Part shown: positions 5,339-5,669 of the stretch, piece after piece
Layout of the letters: each line of letters opens with the position of its first letter
Numbering within the stretch: the first letter of the stretch is position 1
Source of the DNA: Pseudomonadota bacterium
GTDB lineage: Bacteria > Pseudomonadota > Alphaproteobacteria > Acetobacterales > Acetobacteraceae
Assembly (NCBI GenBank): GCA_021805485.1
Contig: JAJZFF010000060.1
Span: 1 to 5,669 of the forward strand
DNA length: 5,669 nucleotides
Direction: 5' to 3'
Made by a program: the position numbers and the translations under genes
Notes under the pieces: generated by a model
What the model was told of the DNA's origin: nothing
Database searches by the model: none
The model's input: only the letters and a program-made list of their open reading frames with translations

Positions 5339-5669
5339 ATGACCATCCACATCCACCCGATCAGCACCGGCCGCGTCGCCTTGCGCCCGAGCCAGGAGCG
5401 CCGCGGTCCGCTCGGGCCATTGGGGGTGCTGCTCGACCGTGGCTGGACGGAGTGGCGGCCGATACTCGCCTGGCTCATCGATCATCCGGAAGGCCCGATC
5501 CTGGTCGATACCGGGGAGACAGCGGCGGTGATGCGCCCTGGCTACCTGCCCCGCTGGCACCCGTTCTTCCGCTTCTCGGTTCGCTTCGACATCACACCGG
5601 AGCAGGAGATCGGGCCACGCTTGCGCGCCCTCGGCTACGCGCCCCGCGATCTTCGCTGCGTGGTGCTGA
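5339..5669 (+). CDS. MBL-fold metallo-hydrolase, N-terminal part (runs off window)
   Basis: An open frame of 110 codons starts at ATG 5339 and is still open at the last base, so the gene is truncated by the window end. It begins MTIHIHPISTGRV. It contains WRPILAWLIDHPEGPILVDTGET (residues 39-61, given here as the landmarks WLIDHPEG and ILVDTGE), where Asp57 belongs to the beta-lactamase-fold DTG motif. Its last residues, LRCVVL, are the strand that normally leads directly into the zinc-binding HxHxDH motif, which should lie just past the window. The spacing and the HPEGPILVDTG pattern recall AHL-lactonase-like hydrolases, but the substrate cannot be named. An in-frame stop at 5276 with no start codon in between supports ATG 5339, although its Shine-Dalgarno is weak. 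It is divergent from the chromate operon. Confidence 0.75.
   Translation, partial: MTIHIHPISTGRVALRPSQERRGPLGPLGVLLDRGWTEWRPILAWLIDHPEGPILVDTGETAAVMRPGYLPRWHPFFRFSVRFDITPEQEIGPRLRALGYAPRDLRCVVL

Overview
The window is GC-rich bacterial DNA with compact genes on both strands. Protein similarity, as I recognise it by eye, points to an alphaproteobacterium, perhaps Hyphomicrobiales or a sphingomonad relative. The taxon is an inference. I see no rRNA, tRNA, CRISPR array, transposase or phage gene.

Layout from left to right. Bases 1-60 hold one copy of a 60-bp palindromic repeat. Next is a minus-strand crotonase (enoyl-CoA hydratase/isomerase family) gene, 209-1030, in which both classical catalytic glutamates appear to be alanine. 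Facing away from it is a plus-strand gene, 1285-2064, for a secreted CHAP-domain (cysteine amidase/peptidase) protein, with a roughly 250-bp leader between the two. A strong hairpin (2151-2180) and a second copy of the 60-bp repeat (2201-2260) follow. The two copies therefore flank the crotonase/CHAP pair as direct repeats.

Right after the second copy comes a plus-strand copper-handling cluster: a DUF2946-type membrane-anchored His/Cys protein (2270-2659), CopC (2896-3273) and CopD (from GTG 3281 to 4159). CopC is a periplasmic Cu(II) carrier and CopD the inner-membrane partner. DUF2946 proteins often accompany such genes and may bind metal. Converging on copD, with only 5 bp between stop codons, is a minus-strand two-gene operon (5231-4165). 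It encodes the N- and C-terminal halves of a split, short-chain chromate-family (CHR) transporter, coupled by an ATGA overlap. The cluster thus puts copper handling next to a putative oxyanion exporter.

Divergent from the chromate genes is the start of an MBL-fold metallo-hydrolase gene (5339 to beyond the window end). A perfect 19-bp palindrome (5254-5272) sits in the intergenic region between them. The least explained content is this set of AT-richer palindromic elements: two 60-bp copies, a hairpin sharing GAATTTCTG with them, and the 19-bp palindrome. Also notable are the crotonase lacking its glutamates and the long leader of the CHAP gene. I found no convincing new multi-gene system.
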